A stretch of 64,000 nucleotides of DNA from positions 1 through 64,000 of the forward strand of contig NZ_QPJE01000011.1 of the NCBI RefSeq assembly GCF_003337245.1. Direction: 5' to 3'. The notes below the pieces were generated by a model. The model did no database searches. It was given only the letters and a program-made list of their open reading frames with translations, and was not told where the DNA came from. This stretch comes from Halanaerobium sp. MA284_MarDTE_T2. GTDB taxonomy: Bacteria > Bacillota > Halanaerobiia > Halanaerobiales > Halanaerobiaceae. The translations under genes were made by a program, and so were the position numbers. Positions 35,547-44,068 of the stretch are shown piece by piece; the first letter of the stretch is position 1; each line of letters opens with the position of its first letter.

Positions 35547-36770
35547 CTGAATATCAATCTTAAAAGATTAAAAAATTCACTGGAAAAAATCAATTCATTT
35601 AACAGTACTCCAGAAAAAGGAATCAGCAGACTCAGCTTCAGCAGTGAATACGAACAGTCTCTAAAATATCTAATTAGTGAAATGGAAAAATTGGATATGG
35701 GGATTTATTTTGATGAAATCGGCAATTTATTTGGTAAATATTCTAAAAATACTGAAAAAGAAGAGTCTGTAATGGTTGGTTCCCATATTGACAGTGTAAA
35801 AAATGGGGGAAGATTTGATGGAGTTGTAGGAGTAATGGGAGCACTGGAAGTAATCAGGACTATTGATAAAAATAATATTGCTCTTAAACATCCTATTGAA
35901 CTTGTTGCTTTTGTAGAAGAAGAAGGTACAACTTTTGGTTCAACTCTTCTTGGAAGCAAATTTTTTATTGATGAAATTAAGGATTTCAGCAGGTATACTG
36001 ATGATGATGGTGTTTTTATTCTGGAAAAGGCTGAGGAATTTACTATAAAAAAAGATTACAAAAAAAGAGGAAATACTCCTATAAAAGCAGTTTTAGAGAT
36101 GCATGTTGAACAGGGTAATGTACTCTATTCAGAAAATATAACGATTGGAGTTGTTACCAATATTGCTGGTGTGAACTGGCTCAGTATTGTACTAAAAGGA
36201 CAATCCAATCATGCAGGATCAACACCCATGCATCTCAGAAAAGACCCTTTTCCAACTGCCGGTTTAATTATTAATGAAGTAGAAAAAATTGCAAAAAACT
36301 GTCCGTTTTCTGATACTTTAGTAGGAACAGCCGGTTCAATTAAAGTTACTCCAAATGTAACAAATGTAATCCCTTCAGAAGTAGAAATTAATGTTGATGT
36401 TAGAGATATTTCTCAGAAAGGTATGGATTATCTTGTTACTAATCTTAAGGAATTTGCAGAAAAATTAATAGAAGACAGTGAAATAGAATTATTTATTGAT
36501 GTAGAGGAAACTGCACCTCCAATTAAACTTTCTGATAAGATTATGAATATTATTTCTGAAAAAGCTGAGAAAAGAAGTTTTGATTTTAAACATATGCACA
36601 GTGGGGCAGTACACGATTCTTCTCTTCTGGCAAAAAAATATGATGTAGGAATGATTTTTGTTCCCAGTATTGATGGTATTAGTCATGCACCAGAAGAGGC
36701 GACTGAATATGAAGATATTGAAAAAGGTGCTAATGTACTGCTGGATACTGTTTTAGAATTAAGTACTTAA
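35547..36770 (+). CDS. M20 amidase (carbamoylase/allantoate amidohydrolase family), CTG start
   Basis: About 407 residues if begun at CTG 35547, which fits the family's usual length near 410; the first ATG (35682) would remove 45 conserved-looking residues. AAGGAGGTGA (35531-35540) lies seven bases before the CTG, and a TGA at 35538 excludes an earlier start. The family hydrolyses N-carbamoyl amino acids, allantoate or ureidoglycine. Zinc-site regions are VGSHIDSVKNGGRFDG, FVEEEGTTFGSTLLGSK, LEMHVEQG and the dimer domain GQSNHAGSTPM; the closing HxxxxHD-like HMHSGAVHD is kept. It lies directly before two membrane-protein genes, its likely transport partners. Confidence 0.85.
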   Translation: MNINLKRLKNSLEKINSFNSTPEKGISRLSFSSEYEQSLKYLISEMEKLDMGIYFDEIGNLFGKYSKNTEKEESVMVGSHIDSVKNGGRFDGVVGVMGALEVIRTIDKNNIALKHPIELVAFVEEEGTTFGSTLLGSKFFIDEIKDFSRYTDDDGVFILEKAEEFTIKKDYKKRGNTPIKAVLEMHVEQGNVLYSENITIGVVTNIAGVNWLSIVLKGQSNHAGSTPMHLRKDPFPTAGLIINEVEKIAKNCPFSDTLVGTAGSIKVTPNVTNVIPSEVEINVDVRDISQKGMDYLVTNLKEFAEKLIEDSEIELFIDVEETAPPIKLSDKIMNIISEKAEKRSFDFKHMHSGAVHDSSLLAKKYDVGMIFVPSIDGISHAPEEATEYEDIEKGANVLLDTVLELST

Positions 36771-36783
36771 AAGGAGGAAAATA

Positions 36784-37479
36784 ATGGATCAAGTATTAAA
36801 AGTAGCCAATGAATGGGGAGTTTGGCTTGCGGCAGCTCCAGTTGTTATTATTGCTTTAGTTCAGGCTTTATTATATTATCGTCAGTCTATGAAGGTTGGT
36901 CAGGAGATAGGTTTAACTAAGCCGGAACTTCATAAGGCTTTTAAAACAGGTGTGGTAACATCTATCGGTCCTGTAATCGCTGTATTTATTGTCATGGTGG
37001 GTTTAATGTCAGTAATTGGTGGTCCAATGGCATGGATGAGATTATCTGTTATCGGTGCAGCTCCAACTGAATTGACTGCTGCCAGACTGGGTGCAGATGC
37101 AGCAGGGGTTGAATTTGGTGGAGATGGATATAATTTAGAAGTAATGGCAGTATCGTGGTGGAATATGATTATTAACGGTGTCGGTTGGCTCTTATTTGTA
37201 GGACTTTTTGCACATAAATTAGAAGATGTTCGGGAAAAAGTTGCCAATGGAGATTCAAGATGGCTGGGTGTGCTAAGTGGTGCAGCTATGCTTGGTGTAT
37301 TTGGTTATTTGAATGCTGATTATGTACTTTCACTGGGTGGTCCACTTGTAGCAGTTGTTGTTGGTGCATTATCAATGGTTGCTCTTCTCAAAATATCGGA
37401 AAGCTTCAGGCCAATAAAGGAATATTCACTTGGTATTGCAATGCTGTTAGGTATGTTTTTTGCTACATTATTAGGGTAA
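36784..37479 (+). CDS. DUF5058-type membrane protein
   Basis: 231 residues with about six hydrophobic segments (about 15-32, 57-78, 120-140, 155-172, 178-195, 212-230). I recognise it only as a DUF5058-like protein of unknown function. It lies 13 bases after the M20 amidase gene with AAAGGAGG before its ATG, and is followed by another polytopic membrane protein and a second amidohydrolase. The arrangement suggests the two membrane proteins form a permease for the amidohydrolase substrate. Confidence 0.7.
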   Translation: MDQVLKVANEWGVWLAAAPVVIIALVQALLYYRQSMKVGQEIGLTKPELHKAFKTGVVTSIGPVIAVFIVMVGLMSVIGGPMAWMRLSVIGAAPTELTAARLGADAAGVEFGGDGYNLEVMAVSWWNMIINGVGWLLFVGLFAHKLEDVREKVANGDSRWLGVLSGAAMLGVFGYLNADYVLSLGGPLVAVVVGALSMVALLKISESFRPIKEYSLGIAMLLGMFFATLLG

Positions 37480-37611
37480 TTAGAATTAGTACAATTTAAT
37501 CAGAAAGATATAATATTCTACTCGATAAAAACAATAGGAAATTATTAAAATCAATGATATAGAATTATAAAAATATTAAATGGTTACAGCAAATAAAAGG
37601 GGGAAAAACAA

Positions 37612-38277
37612 TTGACTGACAAGCAGTGGCACGAAGACTGGTATTTACCTGTAAAGAAAGTTGGGATGACAACACTTTTACTGGCAGCTGTATTTTCATT
37701 TCTTCCACTTGTATATTTATATTTTGCTAAAGGAATTTTACCCAATTTTACAACCTCGATTAGAGCCTGGGGTCTGGTGGCAGCTTCTTTTGGAGCTTTT
37801 TATGTAGTTGAACCGGTTTCCTATTATGCGATACTTGGACTGGCAGGGACATATTTATCATTTCTGACCGGTAATATTTCCAATCTAAGACTTCCCTGTT
37901 CTGCGATGGCTCAGGAAGTGCTGGAAGTTAAAGAAGGAACTAAGGAAGCAGAAATCGTCGGAACTCTTGGTATTACTGGTTCTGTTGTAACAAATCTTTT
38001 AGGTGTAACACTGGCAGCATTTATAGGAATGTCTATTATTGAAGTACTGCCAGATGTGGTAATACATGCATTTAGAAATTATACTGCTCCAGCTATTTTT
38101 GGAGCTGTATTTGGGCAGTTTTCTATGAAATATCCACAGCTTGCTCCGGTTGGTATCGGACTTTCTATCATATTAATTGGATTTTTTGGAGCACCAGCCT
38201 GGATAAGTATTCTGGCAGCCGTTTTTGGATCGATTTTTGTAGGTAAAGTATTATTTGATAAAGGTATTATTGACTGA
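37612..38277 (+). CDS. Polytopic membrane protein, partner of the DUF5058-type protein
   Basis: 221 residues with five or six membrane segments and a conserved-looking LTGNISNLRLPCSAMAQE loop. I do not recognise a characterised family. TTG 37612 is the likely start (AAGGGGG twelve bases upstream). A gap of 130 bases separates it from the preceding membrane-protein gene. Proximity to two M20 enzymes supports a role in uptake of an N-acylated or carbamoylated amino compound, but nothing in the sequence proves this. Confidence 0.65.
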   Translation: MTDKQWHEDWYLPVKKVGMTTLLLAAVFSFLPLVYLYFAKGILPNFTTSIRAWGLVAASFGAFYVVEPVSYYAILGLAGTYLSFLTGNISNLRLPCSAMAQEVLEVKEGTKEAEIVGTLGITGSVVTNLLGVTLAAFIGMSIIEVLPDVVIHAFRNYTAPAIFGAVFGQFSMKYPQLAPVGIGLSIILIGFFGAPAWISILAAVFGSIFVGKVLFDKGIID

Positions 38278-38336
38278 TTATATAGTTTAAAAAGAGATAA
38301 ATATCAGACGATTTTTTGGAATAGGAGTGATAAATT

Positions 38337-39530
38337 ATGAATTTTAAAAAGATGGCTTTAGATATTGAAGATCAGATAATTAAGTGGAGAAGAGATCTGC
38401 ATCAGATTCCAGAAACACAGCTTGATCTTCCCAAAACAAATGAGTATATTAGAAATGAACTGGATAAAATGGGTATAGAATATAAATCAGGTCTGGCTAA
38501 AAGTGGTATAGTGGCTACAATCTGGGCCGGAGAAGGAGATTCTAAAACATTTGCTGTAAGAACTGATATGGATGCACTTGATATTAATGAAGAAACTGGA
38601 CTGGATTTTGCCTCAACACATGAAGGGAAAATGCATGCCTGTGGTCACGATTCTCACATGGCTATGGCCTTAGGTGTTGCAAAGCTTGCCAGTGAAAACA
38701 AAGATAAGCTGGCCGGAAATGTAAAAATAATTTTCCAGCCTGCAGAGGAAGGACCTGGTGGAGCAAAACCTATGATAGAAGAAGGTGCCTTAGAAGATCC
38801 AGCAGTAGATGCTATAGTAGGTCTGCATATAGGTACTATCTTTAAAGAAGTAAAACCGGGACAGATTGGTGTTTCTAAAGGTGCAACAATGGCATGTCTG
38901 GACAGTTTTCAGATAGAAGTTGAAGGAAAAGGCGGCCATGGTGCCATGCCAAATACCACTGTTGATCCGGTTGCTGTAAGTTCATCAATAGTACAGGAGC
39001 TGCAGACACTGATCAGTAGAGAGATAAATCCTGTTAGACCGGGAGTAATAAGTGTCTGTAAGATTCATGGAGGCAGTGCCTATAATGTAATACCTGGAAA
39101 AGTAAATATGGAAGGAACAGCCCGCTTTATCCATGAAGAACAGAGGCAGCAGATTTCCAAAAGAATGGAAGAAGTGGTTAAAAAAGTAGCTGATGCCAGA
39201 AGAGCAAAGGTTAAGTTTGATTACCACTATGGATATCCACCAGTATTTAATCCAGAAGAGTTTACTGATTACTTTAAAGGAGTAGCAGAAACAGTTATGG
39301 ATGACGAAAATATTATAGAAATAAAAGAACCAGTTATGGGTGGAGAAGATATGGCATATTTCTTAAAGGAAGTGCCGGGAACATTCTTCTTTTTAGGTGG
39401 AGGCAAAGAGATTGAAGGTGAAGTGCATTCCCATCACAACTCTAAATTTGATGTTGAAGAATCAGTATTCCATCTGGGGACAGCATTAATGGCAAAAACC
39501 GCCTTTGACTGGCTTGAGAAAAATAAGTAG
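38337..39530 (+). CDS. M20D amidohydrolase (N-acyl amino acid hydrolase family)
   Basis: 397 residues, family of IAA-amino acid, hippurate and N-acetyl-diaminopimelate hydrolases. Metal-site residues are present: DMDALDI, HACGHDSHMA, FQPAEEGPGGAKPMIEEG, GLHIG and a late GGEDMAYFL with HSHHNSKFD. The dimer domain carries GKGGHGAMPNTTVDP. It cleaves an acyl group from an amino acid; the acyl acceptor is unknown. It is the last gene of the pucR-linked group, with AGGAGTGAT before the ATG. A palindromic repeat follows. Confidence 0.9.
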   Translation: MNFKKMALDIEDQIIKWRRDLHQIPETQLDLPKTNEYIRNELDKMGIEYKSGLAKSGIVATIWAGEGDSKTFAVRTDMDALDINEETGLDFASTHEGKMHACGHDSHMAMALGVAKLASENKDKLAGNVKIIFQPAEEGPGGAKPMIEEGALEDPAVDAIVGLHIGTIFKEVKPGQIGVSKGATMACLDSFQIEVEGKGGHGAMPNTTVDPVAVSSSIVQELQTLISREINPVRPGVISVCKIHGGSAYNVIPGKVNMEGTARFIHEEQRQQISKRMEEVVKKVADARRAKVKFDYHYGYPPVFNPEEFTDYFKGVAETVMDDENIIEIKEPVMGGEDMAYFLKEVPGTFFFLGGGKEIEGEVHSHHNSKFDVEESVFHLGTALMAKTAFDWLEKNK

Positions 39531-39571
39531 AGACAGCAGATAGAAAAATAAAATAGCAATATTATTAAATA

Positions 39572-39611
39572 GTACTGGGTACAAATGAAATTTTTCACTT
39601 GTGCCCGGTAC
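39572..39611. repeat. Palindromic repeat, copy 2
   Basis: GTACTGGGTACAAATGA faces TCACTTGTGCCCGGTAC across six T's. It is the second copy of the palindrome at 33823-33862, located after the M20D gene. Both copies sit at the ends of genes, so they could act as transcription stops or REP-like repeats. Confidence 0.7.
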
Positions 39612-39761
39612 TATTTCCTTTTTATGTATTCGGTACATATCTTTTTTTATACTTTTTTTAGAGGAATCCAATAAATTTAGCTGAATAAATTAAATATGTT
39701 CTATTCTGCTGGGTATTTTAAAATTTTGTCAGGATTAATTATTAATTAAAGGGGGAAGAAG

Positions 39762-40105
39762 ATGGCTATAGTCACTTTAGATGATATAAAAAATGCAAAA
39801 CAAAATTTAGAAGGTATTGCAAAAAAACCGAGCTGGACTGGTCAAGAACATTCAGCAAAATGAGTGGGAATGAGGTCTTTTTAAAGCTGGAAAATCTGCA
39901 GAGAACTGGATCATTTAAAATTCGCGGTGCATATAATAAAATGTGTAACCTGACTGAAGAGGGAAAGAAAAATGGAGTGGTGGCTGCTTCTGCAGGAAAT
40001 CATGCTCAGGTTCAGGTCACATTAGAAACAAAAAATGAAGATCATGTGAAGGATATTCTTACCACTTTAGAGAATAATAACTATAGAGTAAAAAGGACAA
40101 GATAA
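39762..40105 (+). pseudogene. Threonine dehydratase relic (frameshift and large internal deletion)
   Basis: AGGGGGAAGAAG precedes ATG 39762. The frame [16 protein letters not shown]… runs into a TGA at 39858-39860. One extra A in the A7 run at 39821-39827 would restore [39 protein letters not shown], the start of a threonine ammonia-lyase with its PLP lysine. After ASAGNHAQ (about 40007) the sequence jumps to [23 protein letters not shown], an ACT-like C-terminus, so about 280 codons are missing. A repeated CAGGT at the junction suggests deletion between short repeats. No catalytic function can remain. Confidence 0.88.
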
Positions 40106-40194
40106 GGTTAGAATCATAATATCATTTTTACCCAATCTTATTTACATTTAAAAGAGAAATATTTTAAACAAAATCAATTAGGAGGAATTTTAAA

Positions 40195-40575
40195 ATGACA
40201 AAAGAAATTATTAAAACTGATAAGGCACCAGAAGCAGTGGGAGCATATTCACAGGCAGTAAAAGCAGGAGATACAGTTTATTTATCCGGACAGATTGCTA
40301 TTGATCCGGAAACTCAAGAAATTATTGATGGTGGAGTAGAAGAACAGGCAAAAAGAGTTTTAGAAAATCTTAAGGCTGTTTTAGCAGCAGCAGATTGTAC
40401 TTTTCAGGATGTTGTCAAAGCAGAAATTTTTCTTGATGATATAAATGATTTTGGCGCAGTAAATGATATTTATGCAGAGTATTTTAAAGAAAATCCTCCT
40501 GCAAGAGCCTGTATGGAAGTAAGCAATTTGCCCAAAGGTGTTTCAGTAGAAATAGCACTTACTGCAGTAAAGTAG
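40195..40575 (+). CDS. ridA: RidA family enamine/imine deaminase
   Basis: 126 residues, almost standard RidA. Conserved GAYSQAVKAGDTVYLSGQ, the EQAKRVLENLKAVL helix, the ARACMEV arginine that binds the substrate carboxylate and VEIALTAVK at the end. RidA hydrolyses reactive 2-aminoacrylate-type intermediates released by PLP dehydratases. It lies 90 bases after the broken threonine dehydratase, its natural metabolic partner. GGAGG precedes the ATG. Confidence 0.95.
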   Translation: MTKEIIKTDKAPEAVGAYSQAVKAGDTVYLSGQIAIDPETQEIIDGGVEEQAKRVLENLKAVLAAADCTFQDVVKAEIFLDDINDFGAVNDIYAEYFKENPPARACMEVSNLPKGVSVEIALTAVK

Positions 40576-40596
40576 ATTAGTTTTTTTATTTTTTAG

Positions 40597-40626
40597 ACCC
40601 CCTGTGGCTTTTTTGGCACAAGGGGT
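40597..40626. terminator. Hairpin after ridA
   Basis: ACCCC-TGTG and CACA-GGGGT arms enclose a T-rich loop. No T-tract follows on the plus strand, so it is only a possible terminator. Confidence 0.4.
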
Positions 40627-40961
40627 ATATTTATGGTTTTTTCTTGTCCATATAATGCTGCTCACTACAAAAGACAAAGATAGTGAAATATCTTAATGTA
40701 GCGGCCAGAGAAGAAACACTAGGAATTTATTTGATTGTAAATACTTATCTTTACTCTTTTTGAGGTGGCATATCAATTTAACCCTGGATATTTCCCTGTT
40801 TTCCCGGGATTTTTTTCTATTTATATTTAAAAAAGATAAATTTGTGATAGAATATAGTTAAGAAAATAGATTCTGAGTTTCAAAAATTTAGTTTCTCAAC
40901 TGCAAAATATATATGATTTTTGTCTGATTTGCTGCACTTTAAATTTCAGGAGGTAAAAACA
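40627..40961. other. Intergenic region without a gene
   Basis: About 335 bases. No ribosome-site-plus-frame combination of note and no recognisable RNA element were seen. A weak GC patch (CCCTGG…CCCGGG then a T-run, about 40783-40817) may stop transcription. Confidence 0.3.
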
Positions 40962-41591
40962 GTGAAAAAAGATGAACGGATATCTTTTTATTCTCACTTA
41001 GTTGGTTTTTTTCTGGCTTTGATTGGTATGATTATTTTATTGATAAAAGCTTTTGACAGTCTCGATAAACTCATAATAGCTGCTGTCTATGGTCTGTCTG
41101 TGGTTTTTCTTTTCCTGGCTAGTTCACTTTACCATGCTCACAAAAAAGTCGATGACGAAAATTCTATCTGGAGGAAACTGGATCATTTTGCTATTTTTGT
41201 TATGATTGCAGGTTCTTACACACCTGTAGCCTATTTATATCTTGAAGGATGGCTGAAGTGGACAATAATTGCAGTACAGTGGGGACTTGTCCTGGGCGGT
41301 TTTTTTCTGAAGTTTATGTATTTTAAAACTCCAAGAATTCTTTACACTGTAATTTATCTTTTAATGGGCTGGGTGGGTATTTTTGCTTTCCATCAGCTGT
41401 TTATGACAATGCCTACTTTAAATTTAATTCTTATGTTTGCCGGAGGTTTGTCTTTTACAGCCGGAGCAGTATTTTATATTATAAAAAAACCGGACATTAC
41501 ACCTAATTTTGGATTTCATGAGATTTTCCATTTTTTCATACTGGCAGGTGGAATACTTCATTATTTGATGGTTTTCATTGCATTAGGATAA
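40962..41591 (+). CDS. Hemolysin III / TrhA family membrane protein (PAQR-type)
   Basis: 209 residues with seven membrane helices. The three metal-ligand regions of the family are present: SSLYHA near the second helix, KLDHFAIFVMIAGSYTP, and FHEIFHFFILAGGILHYL at the end. GTG 40962 is the start (AGGAGG at 40949-40954). Bacterial members are named after a Bacillus cereus hemolysin, but many act in membrane lipid homeostasis, so toxin activity should not be assumed. It is monocistronic. Confidence 0.9.
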   Translation: MKKDERISFYSHLVGFFLALIGMIILLIKAFDSLDKLIIAAVYGLSVVFLFLASSLYHAHKKVDDENSIWRKLDHFAIFVMIAGSYTPVAYLYLEGWLKWTIIAVQWGLVLGGFFLKFMYFKTPRILYTVIYLLMGWVGIFAFHQLFMTMPTLNLILMFAGGLSFTAGAVFYIIKKPDITPNFGFHEIFHFFILAGGILHYLMVFIALG

Positions 41592-41641
41592 CCTGCTCTA
41601 CAGTTATATTACAGAATCAGATTAAATAGGGAGGCGGTATT

Positions 41642-42985
41642 ATGGATGCATTTAAAGCTTATGATATAAGAGGAGTTTACAATAGTGATTTTGATAAAGA
41701 AGATGTATATAAAATTGGATATTTTTTACCCAAACTGCTGGAAACTGACAGAGTACTGGTCGGCTATGATGATAGAGAATCGACACCAGAAATTTTTACA
41801 GCACTGGCGGATGGTATTACTGACAGAGGAGCAGATGTATATAAAATAGGTTATGCGACTACACCTATGGTTTATTATGGTACAGCCAAACACGGCTACA
41901 AAGCTTCGGTTATGATTACTGCTTCACATAATCCTCCTGAGTATAATGGGCTCAAAATTTCTCGCGAAAATGCACTTCCTGTTGGATATTACTCCGGCCT
42001 AAAAGAATTAGAAGAAATGATGGAAAATGAAGATGTAAAACCTGTAGGGAAGAATAAAAAGGGCCATATTTTAGAACACAACTTAAAGGATGAATATATA
42101 GAATTTCAAAAAATATATCTGCCTGATCTGTCAGACCTAAACTTATCCATAGATATTTCCAATGGGATGGTGGCTATTTTAACTGACGCAATTTTTGGTG
42201 ATTATCCTCATTATCTATACAATGAACTTGATGGGACTTTTCCCAACCATGAAGCTAATCCACTGCTGAAAGAGAACAGAGAAGACCTAAAAAAATTATT
42301 GCTGGAAAAAGGGTCTGATCTGGGGGTGATATTTGATGGTGATGGAGACAGGGTGATGTTTTTGGATGAAAAAGGAAATTTTATCTCTCCTGATTTAATT
42401 ATTGCCCTGCTGGCAGAGTATTATCTTGATCAGGGTAAAGGAAAAAATATTCTATATGATATCCGTACTTCCTGGTCTGTAAAAGAACATATAGAAAAAC
42501 TTGGTGGTCAAACTCATATGTGGAAAGTAGGTCATGCTTATGCCAAGCTAAAACTCAGAGAAATAGATGGTGTGTGTGGTGGTGAACTGGCCGGCCATTA
42601 TTATTATAAAGACTTTTTTTACTGTGATTCCGGTATGCTGACAGCTTTGGTGGTGCTAAATGTTGTTTCAAGGCTTAAAAAAGAAGGTAAAACTATTTCG
42701 GAATATATTTCTGAACTGGATAAATACGCTTCTTCTGGAGAAATAAATTTTAAAATTGAAAATAAAGCAAAAGTAATGGAGAAGGTAAAGGATTATTTTG
42801 TTAATAAAAAAGAACCTGTTAATTTCTATGATTTTGATGGTTACCGTCTGGAATATAAGGACTGGTGGTTTAATATAAGACCTTCTAATACAGAACCCTA
42901 TCTTAGATTGGTTGTTGAAGCTAAAAACAAAGAACTTTTAGGTGAAAAAGTAGAAGAGATAAAAAAAGTGATGAATGTTGAGTAG
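41642..42985 (+). CDS. Phosphomannomutase/phosphoglucomutase
   Basis: 447 residues, alpha-D-phosphohexomutase family with four domains. The catalytic phosphoserine loop is TASHNPPEYNGLK, the metal loop DGDGDR, the sugar-specificity loop GELAGHYYYKD (GEMSGH-like) and the phosphate-binding loop RPSNTEPYLRL. It interconverts hexose 6- and 1-phosphates for cell-envelope sugars. The GE-x-x-GH form with the short length is closest to ManB/AlgC-like dual-specificity enzymes. GGGAGG precedes the ATG. Confidence 0.93.
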   Translation: MDAFKAYDIRGVYNSDFDKEDVYKIGYFLPKLLETDRVLVGYDDRESTPEIFTALADGITDRGADVYKIGYATTPMVYYGTAKHGYKASVMITASHNPPEYNGLKISRENALPVGYYSGLKELEEMMENEDVKPVGKNKKGHILEHNLKDEYIEFQKIYLPDLSDLNLSIDISNGMVAILTDAIFGDYPHYLYNELDGTFPNHEANPLLKENREDLKKLLLEKGSDLGVIFDGDGDRVMFLDEKGNFISPDLIIALLAEYYLDQGKGKNILYDIRTSWSVKEHIEKLGGQTHMWKVGHAYAKLKLREIDGVCGGELAGHYYYKDFFYCDSGMLTALVVLNVVSRLKKEGKTISEYISELDKYASSGEINFKIENKAKVMEKVKDYFVNKKEPVNFYDFDGYRLEYKDWWFNIRPSNTEPYLRLVVEAKNKELLGEKVEEIKKVMNVE

Positions 42986-43021
42986 AAAAAGATAAAATTG
43001 AGAAGAAAAGGAGCTGATTTT

Positions 43022-43807
43022 ATGCAGATTCCTGTAAAACGTTGGTATGAAGCTGCTGAAAAACGATATTCTCGTAAAAAATATCAAAAAAAAGAAATCT
43101 CTAAGTTCACTTTAAGATCTTATGAAAAATTTCTTGAGGAATTAAATCAGATATTTCCTGAAGTTCGGATCAAGCTTTTTAAAGAAGACATCTCTAAACT
43201 GCTGCCGGCTCTTGAAGGCAAATATGGAAGTATTACAGGTGCACCTTATTTTATAGCTATTATTGTAGAAAAAGAAGGTGACTACTGCTGGGAAAAGGCG
43301 GGCTATGCAGGAGAAGCAGCACTTTTAGAGGCAACAGATCTGGGTCTGGCAACCTGCTGGACTGCCGGCCGTTATAAAGAGGAAAAATCAAAAGTAGATT
43401 TAGAATTAGAGCCTGATGAAAGGCTGGCCGCTGTTTCTCCACTTGGGTTTTCTTCTGAAAATTATCTTTTCAGCCAAAACTTTATATCCAAATTATTTCC
43501 CCGACATGACAGAAAATCACTTGATGATCTGTGTGAAGGTGGTTTTGATTCTGACTGGCCTGGGTGGATGAAAAATGCGCTTAAGATAGCAAGAATTGCT
43601 CCTTCCAGATTAAACAGACAGCCTTGGCGTTTTAAAGTTGAATCTGACAGGATTATAGTGGAATGTAAAGGAACACCAACTGCATATAGGAGGCTGGAAT
43701 GTGGGATTGCCCTCCTGCATTTAGAAATTGGAGCTAAAGATGGTGGTGTAAACGGCAAAGTAGAATTTGGCGGAGAAGGGATAGGAAGTTTTAAGAAGGA
43801 ACACTGA
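43022..43807 (+). CDS. Nitroreductase-family flavoprotein (TM1586-like)
   Basis: 261 residues from ATG 43022 (AAAGGAG at about 43008-43014; the in-frame TTG at 42998 lies upstream of that site). The N-terminal RWYEAAEKRYSRKKYQKKEIS and the duplicated half-domain with RIAPSRLNRQPWRFKVE are typical of the 'putative TM nitroreductase' group, which binds FMN. Substrate and physiological role are unknown. It lies 36 bases after the mutase gene and is likely co-transcribed with it. Confidence 0.82.
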   Translation: MQIPVKRWYEAAEKRYSRKKYQKKEISKFTLRSYEKFLEELNQIFPEVRIKLFKEDISKLLPALEGKYGSITGAPYFIAIIVEKEGDYCWEKAGYAGEAALLEATDLGLATCWTAGRYKEEKSKVDLELEPDERLAAVSPLGFSSENYLFSQNFISKLFPRHDRKSLDDLCEGGFDSDWPGWMKNALKIARIAPSRLNRQPWRFKVESDRIIVECKGTPTAYRRLECGIALLHLEIGAKDGGVNGKVEFGGEGIGSFKKEH

Positions 43808-43819
43808 TTATATATTTTA

Positions 43820-43858
43820 GGCCCTGGAGTTCAGTAATTTTTGGGCTTCCAGGGTTTT
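43820..43858 (+). terminator. Terminator after the nitroreductase gene
   Basis: CCCTGGA…TCCAGGG followed by TTTT. The sequence after it (43880-43925) includes GTGGACACATCTT, shared with 19317-19329. Confidence 0.7.
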
Positions 43859-44034
43859 GATTTATACTAATAGATCTTCTGAAAGATGTAGACATCTTCC
43901 TTTGTGGTGGACACATCTTCTATTAAGAGTATAACAATAATCTCAATATTTTGACAAGATTAGCAATAGATTCTGATATATTAGAAAAAGTTCATAATAA
44001 GATCTTATTTGAATAGTTTATATAACAATAGATG

Positions 44035-44043
44035 TGGTATAAT
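44035..44043 (+). promoter_or_regulatory. Extended -10 promoter of the lipid-kinase gene
   Basis: TGGTATAAT (TGn-TATAAT) lies 26 bases before the chosen GTG start, with no good -35. A second promoter-like pair, TTGACA (43951-43956) and TGATAT (43974-43979), lies upstream. Confidence 0.6.
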
Positions 44044-44068
44044 ACGTAAAGGGAGGTATTGTTTTATA

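Noticed and set aside
40640-40760. A gene fragment in the gap after ridA
   Set aside because: A short frame (NVAAREETLGIYLIV…) is open for about 22 codons only, with no start, ribosome site or recognisable family.
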